Source: JADJQU01 sp035490315 (GTDB lineage: Bacteria; Planctomycetota; UBA1135; GCA-002686595). Taken from it: DNA of 51,724 bases. Positions 44,538 through 51,724 of this stretch are shown piece by piece (within the stretch, counting starts at the first letter, position 1; each line of letters opens with the position of its first letter). The translations under genes were made by a program, and so were the position numbers. The DNA lies in contig DATHET010000078.1 in NCBI GenBank assembly GCA_035490315.1, positions 1-51,724 on the forward strand, given 5' to 3'. Below the pieces are notes generated by a model that saw nothing but the letters and a program-made list of their open reading frames with translations, was not told the origin of the DNA and did no database searches.

Positions 44538-46127
44538 TCAGCGCGTGGTCTTCTCGCCGAGCACGCCCTCGGCCTTCGCCAGGCCGGCGAGGGCCTTGGC
44601 GTAGGCGACGCGCGCGCGCTTCTCGCTGGACAGGGCTTCGGCGAGCTGCTGCGAGAACTCGAGCACCTGGAACGTGGTCGACAGGCCTTCGTTCTTGCGC
44701 GCTTCTTCGGCAGCGAGCTGGCGCTCGGCCAGCTCGAGGCTCTTCGCCGCGGCCTTGACCGCTTCGGCCTGGTAGACGATCTGGCGCACCGCGTCGCGCA
44801 CCTCGGCGGCGATCTGCGATTCGAGCTGGTCGTACACCAGGCGCGCCGAGCGTCCCCGCGCGCGAGCGGCGCGCTCGGCGTTGCGGGCCGTGCGGTTGAG
44901 GATCGGCAGGTCGAGGGTCAGCGCCGCGCGGTTCGCGGGGAACTCGAAGCTGGTCGCGCTCTGGAAGGCCTCCCAGTTGTCGCCGTCGAAGCCGCGTCCC
45001 GTGGAGCTGAGCTCGAGGTCGAGGCCGAAACGGCGCTCGCTCTTGGCGCGCTCGAGGCGCAGCTCGCTGGCGTCGATCTCCAGGCGCTGCTGGCGCAGCT
45101 CGGAGCGGTTCTCCAGGGCCACGAGCAGCGCGGCATCCCAGGCCGGAACCACCGGGTTGTTGCTCTCCGGCAAGGGCGTGACCGGAACGATCTGCGTGTC
45201 CCAGGAGTTCTTGTCCGTGCCGGGGAACAGCGCGGCTTTCAATTTGTCCTGGGCCGCGCGCACGTTGACGTCGGCGAGCAGGCGCTCTTCGATGCGCCGC
45301 GCGACGTTCGTTTCCGATTGCAGGACTTCGACGCCGGTGCCCACGCCCGCGTCGAGGCGGCGCTGGTCCTGGTCGAGCTGCCGGCGGCCGAGATCCAGGG
45401 TCGCGTCGGCGACTCCCAGCTGCTCGACGGTCGCGACCAGATCCCAGTAGGCCGAGTTCACGTCGAACAGCAACTGCTGGCGCGCCTCGCGGAAGTGCTC
45501 GGAACTCTTGTGGTACAGGATCTCGCTCTCGCGCTGGATACTGGTCGCGTACTTGCTCCAGGCGCCGCGCCACAGCGGCTGGCGGAACGAGACGCCGAGC
45601 GTGTCCGTAGTCGAGGGATTGACCAGCTGGAAGCTGTTGTTGCTCTTCGTGTTGACGCGGCCGTAGTTCAAGTTGAACACGCCTCCGGTCTCCAGGGGGA
45701 AGACCAGGCCGGCGCTCACTTCCTGCGTGTCCTCCTTGACGACCACGGCGCCGGACAGCGAGGAATTCGCTTCGAATTCCGTGTTGGTCACCGCGGCGGT
45801 GGCGGTGACTCGCGGGTCGAAGCTGCCCCAAGAGCCGAGGTATTCGTAGCTCGCCACTTCAGTCGTGACCGCTTCGATCTCCAAGCCCAGGTTGTTGTCG
45901 AGAGCGATCTTGAGCGCCTGCTCGAGAGTGAGCTTCAGCTCCACTTCGCCGTTCGCCGGTTTGGGCGGAAGAGCGGGGGCCGGCTCGGCGGGCGGCGCGG
46001 TCGGAGTCGGCTCGGGCTTGGGCGCGTCCTGGCCGAATCCCGCCGGTTCGAAACTTGCCCAGATCAAGGCGGCGAGCGCGAGGGGTGCCGCGAGGGAAGG
46101 GAAGTCGGACATGCGGCGTGAGAGCAT
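44538..46127 (-). CDS. TolC-family outer-membrane efflux protein
   Basis: The 529-residue protein has an N-terminal hydrophobic export signal (LAAPLALAALIWASF), a Pro-rich linker (about 33-60), then the duplicated coiled-coil pattern of outer-membrane efflux proteins (LTLEQALKIALDNN, FREARQQLLFDVNSAYWDLVATVEQ, YQAEAVKAAAKSLELAERQLAAE). TolC trimers form the exit channel of tripartite pumps or type I secretion. No membrane-fusion or inner-membrane pump gene lies next to it, so its partners are elsewhere. The start at ATG 46127 (or 46112) has no clear ribosome site. Confidence 0.9.
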   Translation of the reverse strand: MLSRRMSDFPSLAAPLALAALIWASFEPAGFGQDAPKPEPTPTAPPAEPAPALPPKPANGEVELKLTLEQALKIALDNNLGLEIEAVTTEVASYEYLGSWGSFDPRVTATAAVTNTEFEANSSLSGAVVVKEDTQEVSAGLVFPLETGGVFNLNYGRVNTKSNNSFQLVNPSTTDTLGVSFRQPLWRGAWSKYATSIQRESEILYHKSSEHFREARQQLLFDVNSAYWDLVATVEQLGVADATLDLGRRQLDQDQRRLDAGVGTGVEVLQSETNVARRIEERLLADVNVRAAQDKLKAALFPGTDKNSWDTQIVPVTPLPESNNPVVPAWDAALLVALENRSELRQQRLEIDASELRLERAKSERRFGLDLELSSTGRGFDGDNWEAFQSATSFEFPANRAALTLDLPILNRTARNAERAARARGRSARLVYDQLESQIAAEVRDAVRQIVYQAEAVKAAAKSLELAERQLAAEEARKNEGLSTTFQVLEFSQQLAEALSSEKRARVAYAKALAGLAKAEGVLGEKTTR

Positions 46128-46222
46128 AGGGGCGGGCAGTGACGCGGACTACTCCCGCGCGGTTTCGGGCCTCCCATCACGCTGGCGACGTCGGGAAATT
46201 CTCCGCCATCCGCCCCCGGGCT

Positions 46223-47299
46223 TCAGCGTGTGTGTTGCCGGCCCCACTCGAGCCAGAACTCGAGGACGTCCGAGGCTCTGGTCGCCGGCCCGGAGGCGCA
46301 GGCACGCTCGAGTTGCTCGAACCAGGCGCGGTCGAGGGCGGGTCCGGGTTCCGAGGGCGGCTGGGAGCCCGGCAACTTGAAGCCGTAGGAGGTCGCTCGC
46401 TCGAGGGCGTGGGCCGCGAGGCGGGCCGCAGGGTGGGACTCGCGCGCTGCCTGCGAGTCGTCGACCAGACGCCCGAGCGCCAGGGCAAGCCGCGGATCGG
46501 CGCGACCCGCCAGGGCCCAGTCGTCGAGCAGCAGCTCGGCCCACAGGGCGCGCTCGATCACCGGTGCGTTGGCGGCGGGCTCGCTCAAGCTGCTGTCGAA
46601 GCTGCCGAGGCTCAGGCGCCGGCTGCGGGCGCTGAGCAGTTGCGCCACATGGCCCGCGACTCCTGTCAGGTGTTCGTCCACCGAGGCCCGCTGCTTGACA
46701 GGCGGAGCACCCTTCTCGATCAGCTCGCGGCGCGCGCGCGCCAGACGATCGAGACCCGGAAGGGCGTCGCCCAGGCCCGTCGAGGGTCCGGGAAGCTCCG
46801 GGTCCGGCTCGCGCACGAGCTCGCGGCGCTGCTCCACGGGCAGCTGCACCACCGGAAGATCCTGGGGCGGCGCCTCGATCCGGACCACCAGGCCGCGGCT
46901 TTCGCGCGCGCGCAGCACCAGCGCGATCGCCAGCACGGGCACGGCCATCAAGTGCAGCAGGAGACTTGCCGCGATCAGGCGCACGGTCAGCGAAGAGCTC
47001 CAGCGCTCGCGCAGGAATCGCCGGACCACGTGCCAGTCGCCGCGCCAGGAGGGATCCTCGCGCGTCGTGCGTCCGAGAACGCTTTCGGCAAGCTCTTCGG
47101 CGCGGCGCTCGTCCTCGATCGAGCTCGCGGCCAGGGCGCCGCGGATCGCCGCCAGCTCGCTCAAGGTCGCGTCGAGGGCGCGCGTGCATTCGCCGCAGGC
47201 GCGCAGCTCTGGGCTCCGCGCGGGAGCGCGCTGCGCGCTCTCGTCGAGGGCGAGCTCCAGGAGATCCTCGGGCGCCAGGTGTGCGTGTCGCTCGCTCAC
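46223..47299 (-). CDS. transmembrane anti-sigma factor-like protein
   Basis: The 358-residue protein has an N-terminal cytoplasmic part with HAHLAPEDLLELALDE and CGEC (residues 35-38), a zinc-type anti-sigma pattern, one membrane helix (LIAASLLLHLMAVPVLAIALVL, about 108-129), and a large extracytoplasmic region of over 200 residues without a known domain. It starts with GTG overlapping the sigma gene's stop and preceded by GGAGGT, so the two are coupled. It likely holds the adjacent ECF sigma factor inactive until an envelope signal arrives. Confidence 0.82.
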   Translation of the reverse strand: MSERHAHLAPEDLLELALDESAQRAPARSPELRACGECTRALDATLSELAAIRGALAASSIEDERRAEELAESVLGRTTREDPSWRGDWHVVRRFLRERWSSSLTVRLIAASLLLHLMAVPVLAIALVLRARESRGLVVRIEAPPQDLPVVQLPVEQRRELVREPDPELPGPSTGLGDALPGLDRLARARRELIEKGAPPVKQRASVDEHLTGVAGHVAQLLSARSRRLSLGSFDSSLSEPAANAPVIERALWAELLLDDWALAGRADPRLALALGRLVDDSQAARESHPAARLAAHALERATSYGFKLPGSQPPSEPGPALDRAWFEQLERACASGPATRASDVLEFWLEWGRQHTR

Positions 47300-47964
47300 G
47301 GCTGACCTCCGAGGGGCTTGTGCAGCGCGCGCGCCGGCGTTTCATCGCTGGCTCGCTCGCTCCGGGACTGGGCGCGTGCCTCGGCAGCCGCGTCCGGAGC
47401 TTCCAGCGCGGCCCGCATGCGCCGCAGGGCATGGAAGACCCGCGACTTGACGGTGCCGACCGGGATGTCGAGCTCGGCGGCGATCTCCGGGTAAGGCCGC
47501 GACTGCACGATCGCCAGCTCGAAGATGATTGCGTGGTTCGCCGAGAGACTCGCCAGCGCGCGGGCGATGCGACCTTGCTCCTCGAGTCGCGAGAGCCGGC
47601 GCTCGGGCTCTTGCCCCGGCGCGATCGGCTCGCGGTTCCCGGCCGATTCCGATTCGAGCGCCGACAGCGAGCGCGCCGGAATTCGCGCCGCGTCGCGCCT
47701 GCGCCGGTCGATCCAGGCGTTGCGCGCGATGCGCAGCGCGAAGGCTTCGAACGTGCCTTGCGGCTGGTAGTTTGCGGCTTGGCGGTACAACTTGAGGAAG
47801 ACTTCCTGGGTCAGGTCCTCGGCTTCGACGCGCGAGCCGCCGAGGTGCTGGAAGAAACCGATCAAGGTCGAGGTCTCGCTGCGGACGAATTCCTCGTATA
47901 GGTCGACTTCTCCTCGGCTCAGGGCCACCAGGGGGTCGCGATCGCGGTCCCAGGAACCCTTCAC
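47296..47964 (-). CDS. ECF-type RNA polymerase sigma factor
   Basis: The 222-residue protein has sigma region 2 (LIGFFQHLGGSRVEAEDLTQEVFLKLYRQ, FEAFALRIARNAWIDRRRR) and region 4 (LASLSANHAIIFELAIVQSRPYPEIAAELDIPVGTVKSRVFHALRRMR), separated by an acidic linker, as in extracytoplasmic-function sigma factors. The C-terminal 30 residues are a non-conserved tail. It is co-expressed with the anti-sigma gene; the TolC and HEAT lipoprotein genes just downstream are candidate targets. Confidence 0.93.
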   Translation of the reverse strand: MKGSWDRDRDPLVALSRGEVDLYEEFVRSETSTLIGFFQHLGGSRVEAEDLTQEVFLKLYRQAANYQPQGTFEAFALRIARNAWIDRRRRDAARIPARSLSALESESAGNREPIAPGQEPERRLSRLEEQGRIARALASLSANHAIIFELAIVQSRPYPEIAAELDIPVGTVKSRVFHALRRMRAALEAPDAAAEARAQSRSERASDETPARALHKPLGGQP

Positions 47965-48019
47965 GGGAGCTGCCCAACGCGTGGGACCGTGCGCGGTTCA
48001 AGCTTGGGAAGAGGCTGGG

Positions 48020-48607
48020 TCACGCTTCCTCGATGGCACCTGGGGCAACCTGGATCTCCCCCACCCGCAGGCCGCGGACCAGGGCTTCCATCGCGCGCGA
48101 GCGAGCCAGGGCTCCAGCGCCCGTCCGCGAGGCCAGGGCGCTCAAGCTCAGGCGTCGTGTGTCGGGTGCAAGCGGTCCCATGTGCTCGAGGAGTAGACCC
48201 AGGCGGGGCAACGGCAACCAGGCCTCGACCCGCGAGGCCCATTCGATCAGAGCCACCCCGCCGCGGTCGAGCCATTCCGCGCCGCCGCCCTCGAGGAAGG
48301 CCCGCTCGCGGCCCTCCATCCAGGCGTCGAAGTGGTAGATCGGCAGGCGTCCTTCATAGGTGTGCATCAGGGTGAAGCTCGGGCTGTGGACGCGGTCGGG
48401 GGCGCCCAGGCCCCTGGCCACGCCGCGGGCGATCGCCGTCTTGCCGCTGCCGAGCTCGCCTTCGAGGGTCAGGGCCACCCCGGTGCGAACGAGCTCGGGG
48501 TCGGCTTCGATCGCCCGCGCCAGGGCCGCGCCGAAGGCCTCGGTGGCCTCGGTCGAGTGCGAGAGGAACGAGCGGCTCGCGATGCACCGGAGCTCAGGCT
48601 CGGCCAT
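48020..48607 (-). CDS. tsaE: tRNA threonylcarbamoyladenosine biosynthesis ATPase TsaE
   Basis: TsaE is the P-loop ATPase that works with TsaB, TsaD and TsaC to form t6A37 in tRNAs reading ANN codons. The 195-residue protein has Walker A GELGSGKTAIARG, the SPSFTLMHTYEG block and YHFDAWM, typical of TsaE. A C-terminal extension of about 50 residues exceeds the usual 150. It begins at ATG 48607 inside the last 14 bases of thiL, which couples the two. Confidence 0.88.
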   Translation of the reverse strand: MAEPELRCIASRSFLSHSTEATEAFGAALARAIEADPELVRTGVALTLEGELGSGKTAIARGVARGLGAPDRVHSPSFTLMHTYEGRLPIYHFDAWMEGRERAFLEGGGAEWLDRGGVALIEWASRVEAWLPLPRLGLLLEHMGPLAPDTRRLSLSALASRTGAGALARSRAMEALVRGLRVGEIQVAPGAIEEA

Positions 48608-49535
48608 GGGTCCAGCTCCGAGCGAGATCGACGGGCACGAGTTCGAGGGAGCCTTCGGCGCGCGGCACGCGGACACCGCTGCCGGTGCGGACGCGGCCGA
48701 TCGCCTGCAGGGTCATGGATTCACGCGAGGCTCGCGTGAGGAGCACGCGCGCGCGCGCAGGCGCCAGAGCGACGACCAGCTCGTGGTCCTCGCCGTCGTA
48801 GAGCGCGTGCTCGAGGGCCGAGCGGCCGCTCGCTCTCGCTGCGCGCCGCGCGTCGCGATGGATCGGCACCGACTCGATCTCGATCGCGACACCCGAGCGC
48901 TGCGCGAGGCGCGAGACATCGCGCGCCAGTCCGTCGGAGAGATCGGTCATCGCGCGCGCTCCGTTGCGTCCCAGCCAGCGACCCTCGGCGAGGCGCGGCA
49001 CGAGGCGCAGATGCCGGCCGAGACGGCTGCCGCCGAGCGCTCCCGTGACCAGCAACACGTCTCCGGCGCGAACCTGGTCGCGAGCCGGAGGCTTGCCGCC
49101 GATCTCGAGCTCCCCGATGGCAGCGACCGAGATCGCGCAGGGGCCTTCCGCGCAGGCGAGGTCGCCACCGACCAGCTCGGCGCCGAAATCGCGCGCGCGA
49201 TCGGCGACGGCGCGGATCGCGGCGCGGATCCAGCGCTCCTCGGTGCGCCCTGGAAAGCTGGCGCTCATCAACAAGGCCCGCGGCGTCGCCGCGCTGGCCG
49301 CGAGGTCCGAGAGGGCGCGATCCGCGGCCTTCCTGCCCGCGAGCCGCGCGGAAGTCCCCGGCTCGAAATGGACGCCTTCGATGCACTGGTCGATGCACAG
49401 GACCGGACGCTTCAAGTTTCGCGCGAGGGTCGCGGCGTCGTGGCCGAAGCTCGCCGCCAGACCGGCCGGGCGGTGGGTTTCGAGCAGCCAGCGATGGATG
49501 CGCGACTCGCTCCAGCCGCGGCGTGAGGAAGTCAT
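48594..49535 (-). CDS. thiL: thiamine-monophosphate kinase
   Basis: ThiL phosphorylates thiamine phosphate to thiamine diphosphate. The 313-residue protein has GHDAATLA, the acidic metal site and VHFEPGTSARLAGRKAADRALSDLAASAATPRA, GGDLACAEGPCAISVAAIG, the LSDGLARD motif and the final YDGEDHELVV block. The N-terminus is slightly divergent (HRPAGLAASFGHD). It lies two genes after thiE, and thiamine diphosphate is the cofactor of the transketolase encoded at the other end of the window. Confidence 0.9.
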   Translation of the reverse strand: MTSSRRGWSESRIHRWLLETHRPAGLAASFGHDAATLARNLKRPVLCIDQCIEGVHFEPGTSARLAGRKAADRALSDLAASAATPRALLMSASFPGRTEERWIRAAIRAVADRARDFGAELVGGDLACAEGPCAISVAAIGELEIGGKPPARDQVRAGDVLLVTGALGGSRLGRHLRLVPRLAEGRWLGRNGARAMTDLSDGLARDVSRLAQRSGVAIEIESVPIHRDARRAARASGRSALEHALYDGEDHELVVALAPARARVLLTRASRESMTLQAIGRVRTGSGVRVPRAEGSLELVPVDLARSWTHGRA

Positions 49536-49551
49536 GGGCAGCGAGAGACTA

Positions 49552-49977
49552 CTAAGTGCCCGGAAGGGCGCACACGACGCGGCCGACGACGCGCTCTTTC
49601 GCGATCGGTCCGAGGGTGCGCGAATCCAGGCCCTGGACCTCGGGATTGTCCGCAAGCAGCCACAGACCGGGTCGCGTCTCGCTCTCGGGCGCGCGCCCGA
49701 CGTCGCCGAGCAGGAGGCGGCCTTGCTCGTCGTGGAACAGCAGGGCCTGGCCCTCGCGCGCATCGAGGTTGCGGCGATCGACGAGCAGCCGCGCTCCCGG
49801 GTGGAAGCGCAGGAGCGGAGTGATCGCGTCGCGCGGCAGCGACTGCAGATCGAAGCGCCAGAAGAGATAGAACACAGCGCAGAGCGCGTAGATCCACAGC
49901 CCGCGGCGCACCCAGAAGAGCACGCGCCGCGGCGTGGGCGCCCTGGTCCGCGCTGGCTGATTCATTTCCTTGCTCAC
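49552..49977 (-). CDS. signal-peptidase-I-like (S26) protein lacking the catalytic Ser
   Basis: The 141-residue protein has an N-terminal membrane helix (LFWVRRGLWIYALCAVFYLFW) and then a short beta domain whose end ADNPEVQGLDSRTLGPIAKERVVGRV closely matches box E of signal peptidase I (GDNRxxSxDSRxWGxVPxxxIxG). The box B region, which should read SGSMxPTL, is FHPGARLLV, and no catalytic Ser or Lys is recognisable. It is therefore a probable inactive S26 homologue. The GTG start overlaps the thiE stop, and thiL follows after 16 bases, an odd place for such a protein. Confidence 0.72.
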   Translation of the reverse strand: MSKEMNQPARTRAPTPRRVLFWVRRGLWIYALCAVFYLFWRFDLQSLPRDAITPLLRFHPGARLLVDRRNLDAREGQALLFHDEQGRLLLGDVGRAPESETRPGLWLLADNPEVQGLDSRTLGPIAKERVVGRVVCALPGT

Positions 49978-50621
49978 GGCGTGCGGCCTTCCAGGGCCGC
50001 GACCCAGGCTTGTACCCGTGCCAGGGTTGCCTGCAACGAGTCGCCGGAACGGAACACGCCAGCGCGCGCGCAGACTCCGTGCACGCCGAGATCGCGCAGC
50101 GACGCGAAATGCTCAGGCAGGAGACCGCCGATCGCGAGCAGCGGGATCTCCGAAAGGGCCAGGGCGCGTGCGATGCCTTCGAGCCCGATCGCGGTCTGGA
50201 TGCCTTGCTTCGAAGGCGTGTCGAAGACCGGTCCGTGGATCCGGTAATCGCAATCCGCGAGGCGCTCGGGCGGATCGCCGTCGTGGGTCGAGAGTCCCAA
50301 GCCCATCGAAGCGGGCAGCAGGCTGCGTGCCTGGGCCGGCGGCAACGAGTGAAATCCAAGGTGCACGGCATCCGCTTCGACGGCGAGCCCCGCGTGCACG
50401 CGATCGTGCACGCAGAACCATGTGCCGCTGTGCTTCGCTCGCGCGGCGAGTCCCTGGGCAAGCGTCAGGAATTCACGGTCGGACAGCCCTGGCTCGCGCA
50501 GCATCAATCCCGGAAGGCCGGCTTCGAGGGCCGCTGCTGCGCGCGCCAGGAAGTCGCGGGCCGTGGCGGAGGACAGGTCGCCCGGAGACAGCGCGACGAA
50601 GCGCGGCGGCAATCGAGCCAA
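49974..50621 (-). CDS. thiE: thiamine-phosphate synthase
   Basis: ThiE joins HMP-PP and thiazole phosphate. The 215-residue TIM-barrel protein shows FVALSPGDL, LEAGLPGLMLREPGLSDREF, FCVHDRVHAGLAVEADAVHLGFHSLPP, the DYRIHGPVFDTPSKQG loop and LLAIGGLLPEHFASL. TenI regulators share this fold, but thiL nearby favours ThiE. The start is a TTG at 50621 with GAGGG six bases upstream and placed three bases after the upstream gene's stop. Confidence 0.85.
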   Translation of the reverse strand: MARLPPRFVALSPGDLSSATARDFLARAAAALEAGLPGLMLREPGLSDREFLTLAQGLAARAKHSGTWFCVHDRVHAGLAVEADAVHLGFHSLPPAQARSLLPASMGLGLSTHDGDPPERLADCDYRIHGPVFDTPSKQGIQTAIGLEGIARALALSEIPLLAIGGLLPEHFASLRDLGVHGVCARAGVFRSGDSLQATLARVQAWVAALEGRTP

Positions 50622-50623
50622 GC

Positions 50624-51724
50624 TCAGCCCTCGGTCTCGACCAGATAGCCCAGGTCGCGCAGCAAGGCCTGGGTGCGCCGCGTGGTGAAGCGCATCTTGA
50701 GCTGGACGCGTTTGACGTCGAGCACTTCGCGCACGTAGTTCTTCGCTCCCGCGTCCTGCTGGAAGCGCTTGAACGTGGCCTCGTCCTCGCAGCGCAGGAC
50801 TCCGCGCTCGTCGAGCACCATCAAGCCCGCGTGGGCGCCCCAATCGCGCACCGAGTACAGGACGTTCTGCGGCACCGGCGTGCGCGAATGTCCGCGCAGC
50901 GTCGACAGGATGCGCGAGAGGTACATGCCCTCGGAGAGCGCACGCTGCACCGACTTTTCATTGAGCCGGAAGTGCAAGGTCTCGCCCTGGCGCTCGCGCA
51001 CGGCGAAGCGATCGAGCTCGTGCACCAGCTCCGCGTCGTCGCCGGTCGGGAACAGCACGATCTCGAAATCCGGCGTGACGATCAGACTGCCGAGCACGGG
51101 CATCAATTGCGGCGCACCGTCGACCGCGCCGAGCAGGCGCGCGCCGACCTTGGTCAGGCGCAGAGCCACCGGCCGGTCGCTCGCGTCGTAGCCCAGGTCG
51201 ACCAGGCCGAGCAGGTACATGCGGCTGCGCACCCACTTCGAGAGGTTCCAGGCCAGCCGCTGCGGATCCTCCATCGGCGCGTACTGGCCGCCGTGGTTGC
51301 GCGTGGCGAAGTACTCTTCCACCGCGAGCTGGTCGAGGCTCGACAGGTAGGTGTTGCGCGCCAGGAAAGGCAGGTACATCAGGTCGTACCAGGTGCCGGC
51401 TTCGATGCGCTTGAGCAGGCGCAGGAAAATGCGGCGCAGGCGCACCTGGTGGTAGTAATCGCCGGCGAGGTTCTTTTCCTCGACCGAGAATTCGAGCAGG
51501 GCGCGCAGCTTTTCCTCGAGGTCTTTCTGTTCCCAGACCCGGCCTTCGCTGGACATCGCGAAGGTGCGCTCGCCGGTCGATTCGATCAGGCGCGCCGAGC
51601 GCGTGAAGTCGTAGATGAAATCGAGCACCGCTTCGCGCGACAGCTCACGGCCAGGATTGGGGATCAATTCCTGCAGGATGCGCTTCTCGGTGGTCTTGAA
51701 GATCTCGCCGCGCACCGTGAAGCG
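50624..51724 (-). CDS. helicase-associated (Helicase_C_3-like) protein, 5' end outside window
   Basis: At least 367 residues are visible and the frame is open to the window edge. The C-terminal half has LGSLIVTPDFEIVLFPTGDDAELV, then FRLNEKSVQRALSEGMYLSRILSTL and TPVPQNVLYSVRDWGAHAGL, the pattern of the helicase-conserved C-terminal domain 3 (PF13625) found with XPB/Ssl2-like helicases in bacteria. The visible part lacks helicase motifs, so the protein may be the domain alone or the end of a longer one. It heads the thiE-S26-thiL-tsaE run by position. Confidence 0.72.
   Translation of the reverse strand, partial: RFTVRGEIFKTTEKRILQELIPNPGRELSREAVLDFIYDFTRSARLIESTGERTFAMSSEGRVWEQKDLEEKLRALLEFSVEEKNLAGDYYHQVRLRRIFLRLLKRIEAGTWYDLMYLPFLARNTYLSSLDQLAVEEYFATRNHGGQYAPMEDPQRLAWNLSKWVRSRMYLLGLVDLGYDASDRPVALRLTKVGARLLGAVDGAPQLMPVLGSLIVTPDFEIVLFPTGDDAELVHELDRFAVRERQGETLHFRLNEKSVQRALSEGMYLSRILSTLRGHSRTPVPQNVLYSVRDWGAHAGLMVLDERGVLRCEDEATFKRFQQDAGAKNYVREVLDVKRVQLKMRFTTRRTQALLRDLGYLVETEG

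Overview
The window is high-GC DNA and almost completely coding, with many GTG and TTG starts and frequent ATGA/GTGA stop-start overlaps. It looks chromosomal and most likely comes from a planctomycete (Planctomycetota). The evidence is a eukaryote-type UDP-sugar pyrophosphorylase, secreted FG-GAP and HEAT-repeat proteins with long Gly/Pro linkers, and a Cys-containing C-terminal domain that I recall from secreted proteins of this phylum. The lineage call is inference from memory of such proteins, not from a search. I see no phage, plasmid, CRISPR or insertion-sequence transposase genes.

Layout. (1) 1-8606, plus strand: the 3' part of transketolase, a HEAT-like lipoprotein, a flippase-like membrane protein, a PfkB kinase, recA, alaS and rpmF. 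(2) 8603-8844: a 242-bp non-coding foldback element with 18-bp perfect terminal inverted repeats, abutting the rpmF stop codon. (3) 8860-14414: a type II fatty-acid synthesis cluster plsX-fabH-fabD-fabG-acpP-fabF, headed by a 17-bp palindrome that may be an operator. (4) 14524-18227: a small unknown protein, a UDPGP-family pyrophosphorylase, ddl, dapB and tRNA-Leu(CAA), so peptidoglycan precursor genes are present. (5) 18245-26639: accessory genes. The highlight is a complete cobalamin riboswitch with its own promoter on the minus strand, leading into a single gene for a secreted, probably beta-propeller protein. (6) 26797-31660: two tandem paralogous secreted HEAT-repeat proteins, each with its own sigma-54-type (-24/-12) promoter and strong terminator. 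(7) 31660-36899, minus: a TPR-like protein, a membrane-fused spermidine-synthase homologue, an esterase-like protein without its Ser nucleophile, and an in-frame Nudix-PurM fusion. (8) 37018-42882: dxr, rseP and a UbiA-like prenyltransferase on plus, the CCA-adding enzyme on minus, and a pseudopilin-like protein on plus. (9) 42886-51724, minus: a helicase-associated protein (partial), thiE, a dead signal-peptidase homologue, thiL, tsaE, an ECF sigma/anti-sigma pair, a TolC-family protein and a HEAT lipoprotein.

How the genes work together. The fab cluster makes acyl chains for lipids. dxr feeds isoprenoids, which UbiA-type enzymes use. ddl, dapB and the UDP-sugar enzyme serve the envelope. 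thiE and thiL make thiamine diphosphate, the cofactor of the transketolase at the far left. The sigma/anti-sigma pair may control the adjacent TolC/HEAT envelope genes. The most unusual biology is the riboswitch-controlled secreted protein and the sigma-54-linked HEAT paralogues.
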